Shown: positions 49,185-59,211, numbered from the stretch's first letter. The stretch is DNA of 64,000 nt from Salinisphaera sp. G21_0 (GCF_017744115.1 NZ_JAGHQW010000029.1:1-64000); one strand, 5' to 3'. The notes: generated by a model from the letters alone, not told the origin. Numbers and translations are program-made.

Positions 49185-50549
49185 ATGGGCATTACAGGCA
49201 CAGCTTCAGGTAATGAAGTTCAGTATCAACAGGCTATTGATCCTACTGCTGGCACGCTGAAGCCATCACGTTCACAGGACGCCATTGAATCTAGAGGTTT
49301 TACCGGAACCAGGGCGGTGGTAAAGGAGGATTCAGACGCCGTTGTTAACTGCAGAACGGAGCCGATCGAGGAACCCGGAGTCCGGAGTGACAGTAAAACC
49401 ATATCGCAAAGAGAAGTGACCCAACCCGGTTGTAAAGCAATCTTGCTGGGGAAAAAAACGGATGAAACCATTGAGGCTATATGTGGAGGAACCTGTCTGG
49501 CACTTGTTGGGCTGGCACTTCTGCTCGCTGCCGGGAGTGGTATTTTTAGCTTGAATGAGAGTTCTTCATCAATGGTTGCAACTGGCAACCATTATAATTC
49601 AACACCTCCCTCAAATCTGACTTTTAATAAAAACACTAAGGCATTATTACAAGATGCTATCTCTACTTCCTCAGCACAGAATAATGAGGACTCTTCCGGT
49701 ATTGGCGGATTATACGTCGCTGGATTATTTTTTATCACTGTGGGGGTTGCTGGTATTTTATTGACACGCTTTTGTTCCGGTAGTGATACCAAAAAAACGG
49801 ATAAAAGTCAGAGCAGTAAAATTCTGGATTTAGAACCTGGTCCTAAAGATCAAATAAATAACAGCAAGTCCGATGAAATCTCCATGGAAGATATTTCAAC
49901 CCTTCGGCAAAGGGAATCAGTCAACCGCGATACCAGGCCTGACCTGCTGCTAAAAGCGGATTATCAGCAAGCCGGGTCATGGGATGTGGAAAGCGTTAAT
50001 CAGGGTGCCGGTTCTTCAGTTAATGTGGAATATCCACTTCCCTATGACAGTGATGAGGAAGAATTTCATCCATTTTTACCCTGTTTAGTCAATGTTGAAG
50101 CTGAGGTTACGCCTGTGCCTGCTGCTTTTCCATCAGAAAGCTTCGATATGGTGAATATGTCTTCCAGACATAGTGGTTCACCTGCCCTGCTGATAGCAGG
50201 TGAACCGCTTGATGAGACGGCATTCTACCCCTGTGCAGGGAATGATGCTGACAGACTGTATCAATTTATTGAAGATAATGCCTTTGAGTCCCTTGAACCT
50301 GAGGTAAGCAGGGCATTTAAGAGGCACGTGTCAAAAATGAGTTATCTGGATTTCAGGGCATTTGCCAACAATGTTGGAGCCGGAGATGAAGGTAGAATCA
50401 GGCAATCAATCAATAATATGGTTACTGGTAAAATCCCTGATGATACTCCTGAAAAGAGAGAACGGCTGGTTCAGACGCTGGCGGAGGTTATCAGTACATT
50501 TCCAGTCAACTCTTCGGGCACTGAGGTTTCCGGGGAAACCATCGTGTAA
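49185..50549 (+). CDS. Unrecognised protein with two membrane segments
   Basis: 454 residues, ATG 49185 with AGGTAA upstream. A polar N-terminus of about 95 residues, membrane segment 1 (GTCLALVGLALLLAAGSGIF), a short Asn/Ser loop, membrane segment 2 (GGLYVAGLFFITVGVAGILL), then an acidic tail domain of 250 residues. The last 100 residues are helical (LYQFIEDNAFESLEPEVSRA, FKRHVSKMSYLDFRAFANNV). Two membrane segments with polar arms resemble translocator or vacuole-membrane effectors, without sequence proof. Convergent with anmK. Confidence 0.65.
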   Translation: MGITGTASGNEVQYQQAIDPTAGTLKPSRSQDAIESRGFTGTRAVVKEDSDAVVNCRTEPIEEPGVRSDSKTISQREVTQPGCKAILLGKKTDETIEAICGGTCLALVGLALLLAAGSGIFSLNESSSSMVATGNHYNSTPPSNLTFNKNTKALLQDAISTSSAQNNEDSSGIGGLYVAGLFFITVGVAGILLTRFCSGSDTKKTDKSQSSKILDLEPGPKDQINNSKSDEISMEDISTLRQRESVNRDTRPDLLLKADYQQAGSWDVESVNQGAGSSVNVEYPLPYDSDEEEFHPFLPCLVNVEAEVTPVPAAFPSESFDMVNMSSRHSGSPALLIAGEPLDETAFYPCAGNDADRLYQFIEDNAFESLEPEVSRAFKRHVSKMSYLDFRAFANNVGAGDEGRIRQSINNMVTGKIPDDTPEKRERLVQTLAEVISTFPVNSSGTEVSGETIV

Positions 50550-50562
50550 TGCATTGCCGCTG

Positions 50563-51672
50563 TCACTGGTAATAACGTCCACCGAGCAAACGCAAACCCG
50601 ATGCTCCGGTAACTGTAGGCAGGTTGCCAGGTAGCTGTAACATATTCTGTCTTGCTAACCAGGCAAAGGCGGTAGCTTCTACCCACTGAGGATTAACACC
50701 AAGCGCCGAGGTTGATCCCAGCTTTGTACCGGGCATTTCTTCTTTCAGCATTGCCATCAGGGTGTTGTTATTGGCACCGCCGCCGCAGGTAAACACTTCA
50801 TCGGTATCGGGGGCATGCTGCTTTATGGCATCGGCAATGCAACGCGCCGTTAAGCGACAGAGGGTTGCCTGTATGGTGGACGGGGACAGCCCACGAAAGC
50901 CTTCGAGCATTGCGTTGAGCCAGGCAGGGTTGAACAGTTCCCGGCCGGTACTTTTGGGAGCGGGTAACCGGAAAAAGGGGTCGCTTAACATGGTTTCCAG
51001 CAGGATCGGGTCATGGGGCTCCCGGGCAGCATGAAAGCCATCCTTATCATAAGGTTGCCCCCATTGCTGTTGGCACCAATAGTCCATTAAAAGGTTCCCG
51101 GGACCGGTATCAAAGCCGGTTACCGGTTTTTGCTCACCGCTTTCAGCAGGCAAGATCGATATATTGCTGATACCGCCAATGTTGACGATTACCCGGTGGC
51201 AGGTTTCGCTGGTAAAAACCGCACGGTGAAAGGCCGGTACCAGCGGGGCTCCCTGACCACCGGCGGCCATATCCCGGCGTCTGAAGTCGGCAATAACGGT
51301 AATGCCGGTCTGCTCTGCCAGGATATTAGGGTCACCGATCTGCAGGGTGTAGCCTGACTCGGGTATGTGCCTGATGGTCTGGCCATGACTGCCAATGGCC
51401 TTGATTTGATCAGCGGTCAGTCCTGCTTTGTTCAGCAGCGCATTGACCGTTTCTGCAGCGACATAAGCAATGGCCGGGTCCACTTCCGCCAGCAAACGGA
51501 TTTCATCATGACCTGGCTGGCAGAGTTGCTGAATTTTTTGCTTCAGCTCAGCGGGCCACTCAGTACTGTGATGGGCCAGGAGAGTTGGACTCTTTCCAGC
51601 AAAGTGAACGGCGGCAGCATCCATGGCGTCGAGGCTGGTACCTGACATAAGCCCTATATAGATATCTGACAT
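50563..51672 (-). CDS. anmK: Anhydro-N-acetylmuramic acid kinase
   Basis: 369 residues; phosphorylates and opens anhydroMurNAc during cell-wall recycling, in the cytoplasm. N-terminal MSDIYIGLMSGTSLDAMDAA, IADFRRRDMAAGGQGAPLVP, FDTGPGNLLMDYW and CGGGANN are the family motifs. It lies with the M23 peptidase and tyrS in an order known from Pseudomonas. Confidence 0.97.
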   Translation of the reverse strand: MSDIYIGLMSGTSLDAMDAAAVHFAGKSPTLLAHHSTEWPAELKQKIQQLCQPGHDEIRLLAEVDPAIAYVAAETVNALLNKAGLTADQIKAIGSHGQTIRHIPESGYTLQIGDPNILAEQTGITVIADFRRRDMAAGGQGAPLVPAFHRAVFTSETCHRVIVNIGGISNISILPAESGEQKPVTGFDTGPGNLLMDYWCQQQWGQPYDKDGFHAAREPHDPILLETMLSDPFFRLPAPKSTGRELFNPAWLNAMLEGFRGLSPSTIQATLCRLTARCIADAIKQHAPDTDEVFTCGGGANNNTLMAMLKEEMPGTKLGSTSALGVNPQWVEATAFAWLARQNMLQLPGNLPTVTGASGLRLLGGRYYQ

Positions 51673-51802
51673 GGTTCGCCTCTGGAAGGAAGGTTTATCG
51701 GGACATTATTGTTAACGACAAAGACAGTGAGGCGCAAAGTAAACAACCAGATAGCTTTGCGCCTTACGTGCCCACATTACGGTTTTTTCAATCACTTGCA
51801 GG

Positions 51803-53248
51803 TTACTGCGTGGCCAGCAGTGTTTCCCTGTGTTTCTCAAGCCTGGCAATCATCAGTTCGGATTTTTTCCGGAAGTTAGCCATCTCGTTTTTGGCGATAG
51901 GGGCTGCATCCGGGAGCTTAACCGTCATCGGGTTTCTGTGCACGCCATTCACACGAAACTCATAATGCAGGTGAGGCCCAGTGGCCCAGCCCGTTTTGCC
52001 CACATAGGCTATGGTCTGGCCCTGACGAACTCTCTGGCCTTTTTTCAGACCGGCCAGTTTATTGGCATGGGCATAGACGGTCACCACATTATTCGGGTGC
52101 TGAATAAATACCACATTGCCGAAACCATTCTGCCAGCCGGAAAACTGCACACGACCATCGCCCGCGGCTTTAATCGGGGTATTCATCGGAGCGGCATAAT
52201 CGACCCCCCGGTGAGGGCGTTTGGTCTTGAACACCGGGTGCAGGCGGTTAGGGTTAAATCGTGAACTGATACGGGTAAAATCCACCGGAGTGCGGAGAAA
52301 CGCCTTCTTCATGCTTTTTCCGTCCGGGGTATAGTAGTTGGTATCGCCGTTACTGTCGGTATAACGGATGGCGGTATAGGTCTCTCCCTGGTTGGTGAAG
52401 CTGGCTACCAGAATATTGCCATCGCCCAGTTTTTCCCCTTCCAGGAACTTCTCTTCATAGAGCAGATTAAAGTTGTCACCACTGCGGATATCCTGAACAA
52501 AATCGATATCCCAGCCAAAAATTCCGGCCAGCTCCATGGTCAGATTCTGGGACAGGCCTGCTTTCTGGCTGGCAAGGAAGAGAGAGCTTTCAATAATGCC
52601 GCTGGCATAGGTGGGATGGATTTCCGGTGACAGGGTCACCTGTTCTGCCCGGTAGCCATCGTCCTCCCTGTTAAAGAAAATGCTTTCCAGCCTGGACTTG
52701 ACGTAGCGCAGCTGGGTCAGGGTTCCTTCCTGATTAATTCGGAATTCCAGGGATTCCCCCGGACGTATGCTGGCCAGTGTTTCGCCATATTTGGGGGTGT
52801 TGGCAACCTGGTAAACAACACTGGCATTTAATCCCTGGCTATTAAACAACACCGATAAATTATCACCAGATTTAATGGTGACACTGTGCCATTTTCCCAG
52901 TTTTTGCTCCAGGTCGTAGGCGGCTTTTGCCAGAGCTTTGGCTTCTGCTTCCTGTTCTACTTCTTTGATTGCTGTTTCTGATTGATCAGCGTTCTGATTG
53001 CTGACAAATTGGGAAGACTCGGGAATTGTGGGGCTGCTGGTCAGCTCAGTGTTGGCTTCCTGAGGCTGGAATGCATCAATGGACATCGGGATTTCATTGC
53101 GCCTGGCTTCTACGTCACCAGAAGGTAGAAGAGCCATCAATCCCATGACGCTGGCAGCGATGGTGCTTGCCAGCAGCAAGTGTCGCCTGGGGAACTGTTT
53201 CAGGCGCTGGTTGATCCGTGTTGCGCCCCTCGGGATGGCTTTATTCAT
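51803..53248 (-). CDS. M23 peptidoglycan endopeptidase (MepM-like)
   Basis: 481 residues. A basic N-terminus and one membrane anchor (LLLASTIAASVMGLMALLPS) lead into a linker, a LysM/OapA-like domain (HSVTIKSGDNLSVLFNSQG, about residues 120-200) and a C-terminal M23 domain with zinc ligands in RPHRGVDYAAP and GPHLHYEFRVNG. It probably cuts peptide cross-links in the periplasm to let the wall grow. Between it and tyrS an accessory gene has been inserted relative to the usual order. Confidence 0.94.
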   Translation of the reverse strand: MNKAIPRGATRINQRLKQFPRRHLLLASTIAASVMGLMALLPSGDVEARRNEIPMSIDAFQPQEANTELTSSPTIPESSQFVSNQNADQSETAIKEVEQEAEAKALAKAAYDLEQKLGKWHSVTIKSGDNLSVLFNSQGLNASVVYQVANTPKYGETLASIRPGESLEFRINQEGTLTQLRYVKSRLESIFFNREDDGYRAEQVTLSPEIHPTYASGIIESSLFLASQKAGLSQNLTMELAGIFGWDIDFVQDIRSGDNFNLLYEEKFLEGEKLGDGNILVASFTNQGETYTAIRYTDSNGDTNYYTPDGKSMKKAFLRTPVDFTRISSRFNPNRLHPVFKTKRPHRGVDYAAPMNTPIKAAGDGRVQFSGWQNGFGNVVFIQHPNNVVTVYAHANKLAGLKKGQRVRQGQTIAYVGKTGWATGPHLHYEFRVNGVHRNPMTVKLPDAAPIAKNEMANFRKKSELMIARLEKHRETLLATQ

Positions 53249-53450
53249 TAAGATTTTAACGCTGTCTTCAGTGTGGTTATCAGTAAATTATAACGATAAA
53301 AAATATCGTAAGTCATATCCGTCAGAAAAGGTACGTCAATACAAGGTCAATTATTCTGTTTTTTCATTAATGTCTTGATTATCACGAATCATTCTATTGC
53401 CTTGTGGTTTGTCTTTCCAAGAGGGAATGAAAATGCAGGGTTGTTCATCG

Positions 53451-54497
53451 TCAGAGTTTATGTACTGAAACGGATGTTGGAATGCGATCGCCTGTGGGTG
53501 GGTTAACAGATGGGTGCGGGCTTGTTTGTAATAAGGGTTGCTGGTCTGTTTTTGAGAAGGGTGCAGGGCTGGCGGCTGACTGCTGAGTGGTTTGAGCATT
53601 GGCAGTCAGTGGCTCATGTAGTGAAGCTGTGCGGTGCTGGTTTTCGGGTTCAGGTTGCTGTTGGGAGCCCTGGCTATTGTGGCTTGTTTCTTCTGCAGGC
53701 TTTGATGGAGGGCTCTGGCTTGAGGCCGCGGCGGTTGGCGGTAGTTCGACATGTGGATGTGTGGACTGGCTGGCCGGGTTATCCAGAGGTCGGTTATCCG
53801 CTGCCGGATCAAGGGCTGGCGATTGTCTTTCCAGATGGTCAGAAGGCAGAGTGGCAGCTGACTGGAAGAGTGATTGAGGCGAGGGGGGCGCTGGTGTATT
53901 GAGATTGATATAAGGTTCTGCCTTAAACAGCCAGTGCGGCGAATGCAGAAGAATTGTACCCACTATACCCAGCACAGATATGGAAAGGGCTATGGACATG
54001 ACCATGCCGGCAAGATACATCCAGGTGTATTCAGAATCCGGTGAAGTGCCGGACTCCACAAAGTGCTTCCACTTATTTGCACCTTGCCTGACGTACTCTT
54101 CTACCGGGGGATTCTGGAGATAAGCCGTTTGCTGTGCTTTATCTCCGGGCTGTTTATCACCAGCGGGCTGCTGGTCAATTCTGTTATTGTCTGACCCTGG
54201 TACCTTTTGAACCGTTCTATCCCCCAGGTTCTCATGGGCATATTGCAGCAGCCCGGTAAAACCACCAAAACAAACACTGGACAGGACGGCCACTTTTCTG
54301 CAGACAAAATTCAGACACTCGGCGGCTGTTGACAGGGATCGCATGACCACCCAGGCAGCATCACCCACGGAAAAATTTGAACCCGTCTGCCCGGATTTGT
54401 ACAAAGGTTCTTTTTCCCGGGAGGCTCCGGATGTTGCCGGTAGAGCAGCAGAGTAGGTTGAAGCTGTTGGTGTCGACAGTGGTTGTGGATAATCCAA
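53451..54497 (-). CDS. Pro/Gln-rich single-membrane-segment protein, unknown
   Basis: 348 residues. Polar N-terminus, a moderately hydrophobic part (NFVCRKVAVLSSVCFGGF), a clear membrane segment (MYLAGMVMSIALSISVLGIV, about residue 170), and a C-terminal 150 residues of Pro/Ser/Gln/His-rich disorder. It interrupts the conserved tyrS/M23 neighbourhood, so it is probably acquired. No family recognised. Confidence 0.55.
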   Translation of the reverse strand: MDYPQPLSTPTASTYSAALPATSGASREKEPLYKSGQTGSNFSVGDAAWVVMRSLSTAAECLNFVCRKVAVLSSVCFGGFTGLLQYAHENLGDRTVQKVPGSDNNRIDQQPAGDKQPGDKAQQTAYLQNPPVEEYVRQGANKWKHFVESGTSPDSEYTWMYLAGMVMSIALSISVLGIVGTILLHSPHWLFKAEPYINLNTPAPPSPQSLFQSAATLPSDHLERQSPALDPAADNRPLDNPASQSTHPHVELPPTAAASSQSPPSKPAEETSHNSQGSQQQPEPENQHRTASLHEPLTANAQTTQQSAASPAPFSKTDQQPLLQTSPHPSVNPPTGDRIPTSVSVHKL

Positions 54498-54541
54498 AGA
54501 CTTCTCCTCTCGCTATGATGGTGCCGGTATTGTGGAGACCT

Positions 54542-54705
54542 AGGAGGCTGTCCGAGAAGAGACTGCCCTACTGCGGTGGCAGCAAATTGGTCTAAAAATT
54601 CCGTTTTGTTCGGCAAATAGCCCCGCTATTCACCTCACAAAACGGAATTTTTATCCTCAATTTTCTGCCATCCTCGTTACGGGCGCTATTCTCGGACAGC
54701 CTCCT
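54542..54705. repeat. 164-bp inverted-repeat element (GGAGGCTGTCC family)
   Basis: Perfect 17-bp terminal inverted repeats: aggaggctgtccgagaa at 54542-54558 and its inverse at 54689-54705. A nested hairpin lies inside (aaaaattccgttttgt against acaaaacggaattttt, 54593-54654). No coding capacity. Partial relatives are at 32972-33024, 59270-59335 and about 61136-61158. The remaining bases up to tyrS (54706-54986) hold no gene. Confidence 0.8.
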
Positions 54706-54986
54706 GGCAGAAATATCAAACAGTGCCTGATTCGACAGTTAGGATTTAACGTAAGTTCCAGTCTGATCAAGTAAAGGCCTGGTAAGAAAAATAGACTGAA
54801 ATTTACCTTATTTAGAGGTCGGGCATTTGTTCCGGCAACGTTTTGTTGTATTTTGGGCGGCTTGATTTTTTATTGATTGTTTCCTGTCCACCGGGGCAGG
54901 GAGTTGTTTCTTGATTTTGTGTCAGAGCCCCTGGCATCCACCGCAGTATTCCGGTTGAATCATCGAATCGTCGCAGGAAAAGGCAA

Positions 54987-56294
54987 ATGTCCGATAGTCA
55001 AAACCCGTTGCTGAAAGATCTTCAGGCCCGCCAGCTCATCGCGCAGACCACTGCTGTTGAGGAACTGGACACTCATCTGAGCGAACAGCCCCGGGTGCTC
55101 TATTGTGGTTTCGATCCTACGGCTGACAGTCTCCATCTTGGCCATCTGGTGCCATTGCTGGTGCTCAAGCGTTTCCAGCAGGCGGGTCATAAACCCATTG
55201 CCCTGGTGGGTGGGGCCACCGGCCTGATTGGTGACCCAAGCTTCAAGGCGGCCGAACGTCAACTGAATACCCCGGATGTGGTGGCGGGCTGGGTTGAGAA
55301 AATCAAGGGACAGGTAAGTCAGTTTATCGACTTCGATTGCGGAGAAAACTCCGCCGTTGTGGCCAATAATCTGGATTGGACCGGCGACCTCAATGTTCTG
55401 GACTTCCTGAGAGATATCGGCAAACACTTTGCGGTGAATGCCATGATCAACAAGGAGTCGGTACAGCAACGGCTGAACCGGGAAGGCTCCGGTATCTCCT
55501 TTACCGAGTTTTCCTACGCCCTGCTGCAGGGCATGGACTTTGCCGAGCTGAACCGCCGTTATGACTGTACCCTGCAGATCGGTGGCAGTGACCAGTGGGG
55601 TAATATTGTTGGCGGTATTGACCTTGCCCGACGTCAGAATAAGGCCCGTGCCTTCGGGTTAACGGTACCATTGATTACCAAGTCCGATGGCACCAAGTTT
55701 GGTAAAACAGAAGGCGGTGCGGTCTGGCTGGACTCCAGAAAGACCTCCCAATATGCCTTTTACCAGTTCTGGATGAACACCGCTGATGCCGATGTGTATC
55801 GTTTCCTGAAGTTCTTTACCTTCCTGAGCATGGAAGATATTGAGGCCATTGAGCAAGCGGATGCTGAGCGTCAGGGCAGGCCGGAAGCCCAGAGGATTCT
55901 TGCCCGTGAAGCTACCCGCCTGGTGCATGGTGAGGAAGGTCTCAAGGCGGCGGAGCGCATCACTGAAGCACTGTTTTCCGGGGACATTACCCAGCTGTCA
56001 GAAACCGATATGGAGCAGCTGAAGCAGGATGGCCTGCCCAGTGCTACTATCGAGCGGAGCGGGCTGGAAGGCCAGGCTATGACGCAGCTGTTTGCAGAAG
56101 TCGGCATGGTGAAGTCAGGCAAGCAGGTTAAAGATGCGCTGGCTAATAACGCGGTGTTCTTTAATGGTGTCGCCCGTGGCTCGGCAGATAATATGAACCT
56201 GGCAGAATGCTTTGCAGCCCGGGGTGCCATGTATGATCGGTTCTTCCTGGTGAAATTGGGTAAGAAAAATCACTTTCTGTTTGAAGTGGTTTGA
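54987..56294 (+). CDS. tyrS: Tyrosyl-tRNA synthetase
   Basis: 435-residue class I synthetase charging tRNA-Tyr. The HIGH motif is in [17 protein letters not shown] and the KMSKS equivalent is [23 protein letters not shown] is also typical. The C-terminal S4-like domain (about residue 355 on, [18 protein letters not shown]) is present. ATG 54987 follows AGGAAAAGG. Confidence 0.98.
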   Translation: MSDSQNPLLKDLQARQLIAQTTAVEELDTHLSEQPRVLYCGFDPTADSLHLGHLVPLLVLKRFQQAGHKPIALVGGATGLIGDPSFKAAERQLNTPDVVAGWVEKIKGQVSQFIDFDCGENSAVVANNLDWTGDLNVLDFLRDIGKHFAVNAMINKESVQQRLNREGSGISFTEFSYALLQGMDFAELNRRYDCTLQIGGSDQWGNIVGGIDLARRQNKARAFGLTVPLITKSDGTKFGKTEGGAVWLDSRKTSQYAFYQFWMNTADADVYRFLKFFTFLSMEDIEAIEQADAERQGRPEAQRILAREATRLVHGEEGLKAAERITEALFSGDITQLSETDMEQLKQDGLPSATIERSGLEGQAMTQLFAEVGMVKSGKQVKDALANNAVFFNGVARGSADNMNLAECFAARGAMYDRFFLVKLGKKNHFLFEVV

Positions 56295-56303
56295 TCGAAT
56301 CGC

Positions 56304-56328
56304 CGCTCTTTATTAAGAGCGTTTTATT
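56304..56328 (+). terminator. Rho-independent terminator of tyrS
   Basis: Stem cgctctt (56304-56310) and aagagcg (56315-56321), 4-nt loop, then TTTTATT. It starts 10 bases after the tyrS stop. Confidence 0.8.
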
Positions 56329-56390
56329 AAAAGCGTGCTCTTAAAAGCTGATGGTCATCGGGCAGTCCTGTCCCGGTGACTGATTTATAA

Positions 56391-56420
56391 AGCTGGCCAT
56401 TCAAGTTAACAGGGCCAGCT
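56391..56420 (-). terminator. Hairpin at the end of amrA
   Basis: 8-bp stem agctggcc/ggccagct with a 14-nt loop, ending next to the amrA stop codon; a TTTATAAA stretch follows on the minus strand. Plausible but not typical terminator. Confidence 0.45.
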
Positions 56421-57032
56421 TCAGTGCCTCCTCTCTTTGAACTTAACACACTGATAACGAAAGCACTCCATATCATCCGGCCACAACCCCGGAGTCATAC
56501 CGGCTTTGCTTTTCAAATGGGCCAGAAACTGCCGGGGGTTAGGCAGCTGTTTCCACACCTGCGGTAAGAAGGTTGCGCTGTATTGGGGATTGCGAATCAA
56601 TAATCCGTCGATGCCGGGATTCAGCTGCTGCAAAAGGTCTTTCTCATCAGCAACGTCCATGCGTTCCTGAGGGGTCAGCACGGAAACTTCAATTTTGATA
56701 TCGGTCAGCTCACTTTCCGTCACCGGGGGAAACCGTGGATCCCGGAATGCGCTGGCAAAGGCATTGTGGATCACATCATCCAATAGTGTCCGGTAAGCCT
56801 GGGTTGAACCAATACAGCCCCGCAGTTCCTCGCGCTTTTTCAGTGTTACAAAGCTGGCTGCCTGTTGCAGAAAGAAATCTGCCAGGTCTTCTTCAGGTAA
56901 TGGTTCTGGTGGCAGGCTCCGGGTACAGCCTTCACTGATGGTCTTGCGGGCAAGGCGCAATAATTCTCTTTTCTGACTTTCTGTAGGGGCAATTTGCACA
57001 GTAAAAATTTCCGTTTCCTTCGTTAGAGGCAT
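56421..57032 (-). CDS. amrA: AMMECR1-domain protein, AmmeMemoRadiSam system A
   Basis: 203 residues from ATG 57032, preceded by AAGGAGG at good spacing. Whole-length AMMECR1 domain: FVTLKKREELRGCIGSTQAY, NAFASAFRDPRFPPVTESEL, IKIEVSVLTP, GIDGLLIRNPQYSATFLPQV. It is one of three genes that co-occur across bacteria and archaea with a Memo-like protein and a radical-SAM enzyme; the chemistry of the trio is not settled. Downstream of amrB on the same strand. Confidence 0.93.
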   Translation of the reverse strand: MPLTKETEIFTVQIAPTESQKRELLRLARKTISEGCTRSLPPEPLPEEDLADFFLQQAASFVTLKKREELRGCIGSTQAYRTLLDDVIHNAFASAFRDPRFPPVTESELTDIKIEVSVLTPQERMDVADEKDLLQQLNPGIDGLLIRNPQYSATFLPQVWKQLPNPRQFLAHLKSKAGMTPGLWPDDMECFRYQCVKFKERRH

Positions 57033-57159
57033 TAATAGCCTCCTTCTGATTTTTATCGCCACTCAACGGGACCACTGAATAACGGCTTCATGTTATCTGA
57101 CAGCAGTTGAACGTCTGATTTGTGGATGTGTGCAGGGCGGATTCTGCAGAATAATCGCG

Positions 57160-57939
57160 CTATTGAATAACAAAGGCTCCATAGCCCACTACCCTGCTTT
57201 TATCGCCAGCAGTATCTCCGGAGTTGCGCACATCAAGCGTAATAACATCCATCCCCCGGTGCTGGGCAACCTTCAACATGCCATTAAGAGGATAGCAGCC
57301 ACAGGCCTGTCCACCGGTCAAATTACAACTGAGCTGTTCAATGGCTTTAACCGTCTGGTTATCCCGGTAACAGGCCTCTTCATAGGTGTGGTAATGACTG
57401 AGGTCGGAGCTGATAATCATCAGGGTCTCCTCTTCTCCCCAGAGGTGTTCAATCACCTCAGCAACCGCTATAGGGCTGGTGTCGCCAACAACGATTGGAA
57501 TCAGTTTGAAGTCATCCAGACATTCCTGCAGAAACGGGCACTGGACCTCAAGACTGTGCTCGTGGGTATGGGCTTCATCGACGGTCTCTACCTGGCTGAA
57601 CTGTTTCAGTTCCTCCATGGCGTCAATATCCAGCGGAATATGACCAAGCGGTGTGGCAAAGGCTTCACAGTCCGGCAGGGCCATGCCCTGCAGCGGAACT
57701 CTGTGACTGGGGCCGAGCAGGGCAACCCGGCGAATATTCTGGCGCATTGAGTTCAGCAGGCGGTAGGCACTGGCCGCAACCGGGCCGGAATAGATAAAGC
57801 CGGCATGGGGAACAACCAGAACTTTCGGTGAGAAATCCCTGGGGTGGGCATCGCTGAGCATCTCTTTGACCGAGTTGGCCAGGGCTTTGGGTGAGTCAGG
57901 GTAAAAGGTTCCGGCTACAGCGGGTTGGCGAATAATCAT
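57160..57939 (-). CDS. amrB: Memo-like protein, AmmeMemoRadiSam system B
   Basis: 259 residues from ATG 57939 with GGGGGAGAA upstream. Memo fold with metal-site residues in PHAGFIYSGPVAASAYRL, HTHEHSLEVQCPFLQ and ISSDLSHYHTYEEA, and a Cys in GGQACGCYPLNGML. Related to class III extradiol dioxygenases and animal MEMO1. 127 bases before amrA on the same strand; divergent from amrS. Confidence 0.94.
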   Translation of the reverse strand: MIIRQPAVAGTFYPDSPKALANSVKEMLSDAHPRDFSPKVLVVPHAGFIYSGPVAASAYRLLNSMRQNIRRVALLGPSHRVPLQGMALPDCEAFATPLGHIPLDIDAMEELKQFSQVETVDEAHTHEHSLEVQCPFLQECLDDFKLIPIVVGDTSPIAVAEVIEHLWGEEETLMIISSDLSHYHTYEEACYRDNQTVKAIEQLSCNLTGGQACGCYPLNGMLKVAQHRGMDVITLDVRNSGDTAGDKSRVVGYGAFVIQ

Positions 57940-58107
57940 TATGGGTTCTCCCCCGGGAGTGGCTGAGCCTACCGGCACATTTCAAGCGAAATAAACCACT
58001 CTCTTTATTTGCATCGCTCAAATAATGTCGGCAGAGCCTATAATTATAGCCTTGGTTACTATCATCAGGATGACAATCAGGCAGTGAACCTGGTCTGGAG
58101 ATGGAAC

Positions 58108-59208
58108 ATGCTCAGGGAAAAAACACCTTCAGGAAATGTGTCAACCAACTATTGGCATGCGCTTGAGGATGGACGAATCCAATGTGACCTTTGCCCGAGG
58201 GCCTGCAAACTTCGGGATGGGCAGCAAGGGCTCTGTTTTGTCCGTGCCTGTGAAAGTGGTCAGATTGTGCTTACCAGCTATGGCCGCTCCTCCGGTTTTT
58301 GTATTGACCCTATTGAGAAAAAACCACTGAACCACTTCCTTCCGGGAACCCCGGTTCTGTCATTCGGTACTGCGGGTTGTAACCTTGCCTGCAAATTCTG
58401 TCAGAACTGGGATATGAGCAAATCCCGTGAGATGGACACCCTGGCCGACCAGGCATCGCCCGAGGAACTGGCGGATACGGCTGAGCAACTGGGCTGTCGG
58501 TCGCTGGCGTTTACTTATAATGACCCGGTGATTTTCCTTGAATATGCCATTGATGTTGCCCGGGCGGCTCATGAAAGAAATTTGCAGTCGGTGGCGGTGT
58601 CTGCCGGGTATATCTGTGATGAACCCCGTGTTGAGTTTTTCCGCTATATGGACGCAGCCAATATTGACTTGAAAGCGTTCAGTGAAAATTTTTATCGAAA
58701 AATCTGTGGTGGCGCTTTGCAACCGGTCCTTGAAACACTGAAATACCTCAAACATGAAACCTCTGTCTGGTTTGAGATCACCACATTGCTGATTCCCGGT
58801 GAAAATGATTCCGAGCATGAACTGAACGACATGTGTCAATGGATTGTTGAACACCTGGGCGTGGACGTTCCGATTCACTTCACCGCATTTCATCCCGACT
58901 GGAAAATGCGGGATCACCCCCATACACCTGCCGCTACGCTGACCATGGCCCGACAAATAGCACTGAATCATGGTATTCGCTATGCCTACACCGGCAATGT
59001 CCATGATTCTGATGGCGGCAGTACCCGTTGTCATCAGTGCCATAGTCTGCTTATTGAGCGTGACTGGTATGTGCTTGGGGAGTGGGGGGTTGATGCGTCT
59101 GAAGGTAAGGGTGTGTGCCAACAGTGTGGAACGCCGGTTGCCGGTGTGTTTGAACAGCAGCCTGGTATTTGGGGCAGTCGTCGGGTGCCGGTGAAGATTG
59201 TGGCCTGA
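58108..59208 (+). CDS. amrS: Radical-SAM enzyme of the AmmeMemoRadiSam system
   Basis: 366 residues from ATG 58108 (GGAG 7 nt upstream). Pyruvate-formate-lyase-activase-like: an N-terminal Cys group (CDLCPRACKLRDGQQGLCFV), the CxxxCxxC cluster site GCNLACKFCQNW, and a C-terminal Cys tetrad (CHQCHSLL, CQQCGTPV) likely to bind a second metal. Divergent from amrB with a 168-bp shared upstream region. Its last 57 codons exist again at 60176-60350. Confidence 0.94.
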   Translation: MLREKTPSGNVSTNYWHALEDGRIQCDLCPRACKLRDGQQGLCFVRACESGQIVLTSYGRSSGFCIDPIEKKPLNHFLPGTPVLSFGTAGCNLACKFCQNWDMSKSREMDTLADQASPEELADTAEQLGCRSLAFTYNDPVIFLEYAIDVARAAHERNLQSVAVSAGYICDEPRVEFFRYMDAANIDLKAFSENFYRKICGGALQPVLETLKYLKHETSVWFEITTLLIPGENDSEHELNDMCQWIVEHLGVDVPIHFTAFHPDWKMRDHPHTPAATLTMARQIALNHGIRYAYTGNVHDSDGGSTRCHQCHSLLIERDWYVLGEWGVDASEGKGVCQQCGTPVAGVFEQQPGIWGSRRVPVKIVA

Positions 59209-59211
59209 ATT

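Noticed and set aside
49185-50549. Death-domain-like fold in the C-terminal 100 residues
   Set aside because: Only helical character is visible; no conserved death-domain residues could be matched.
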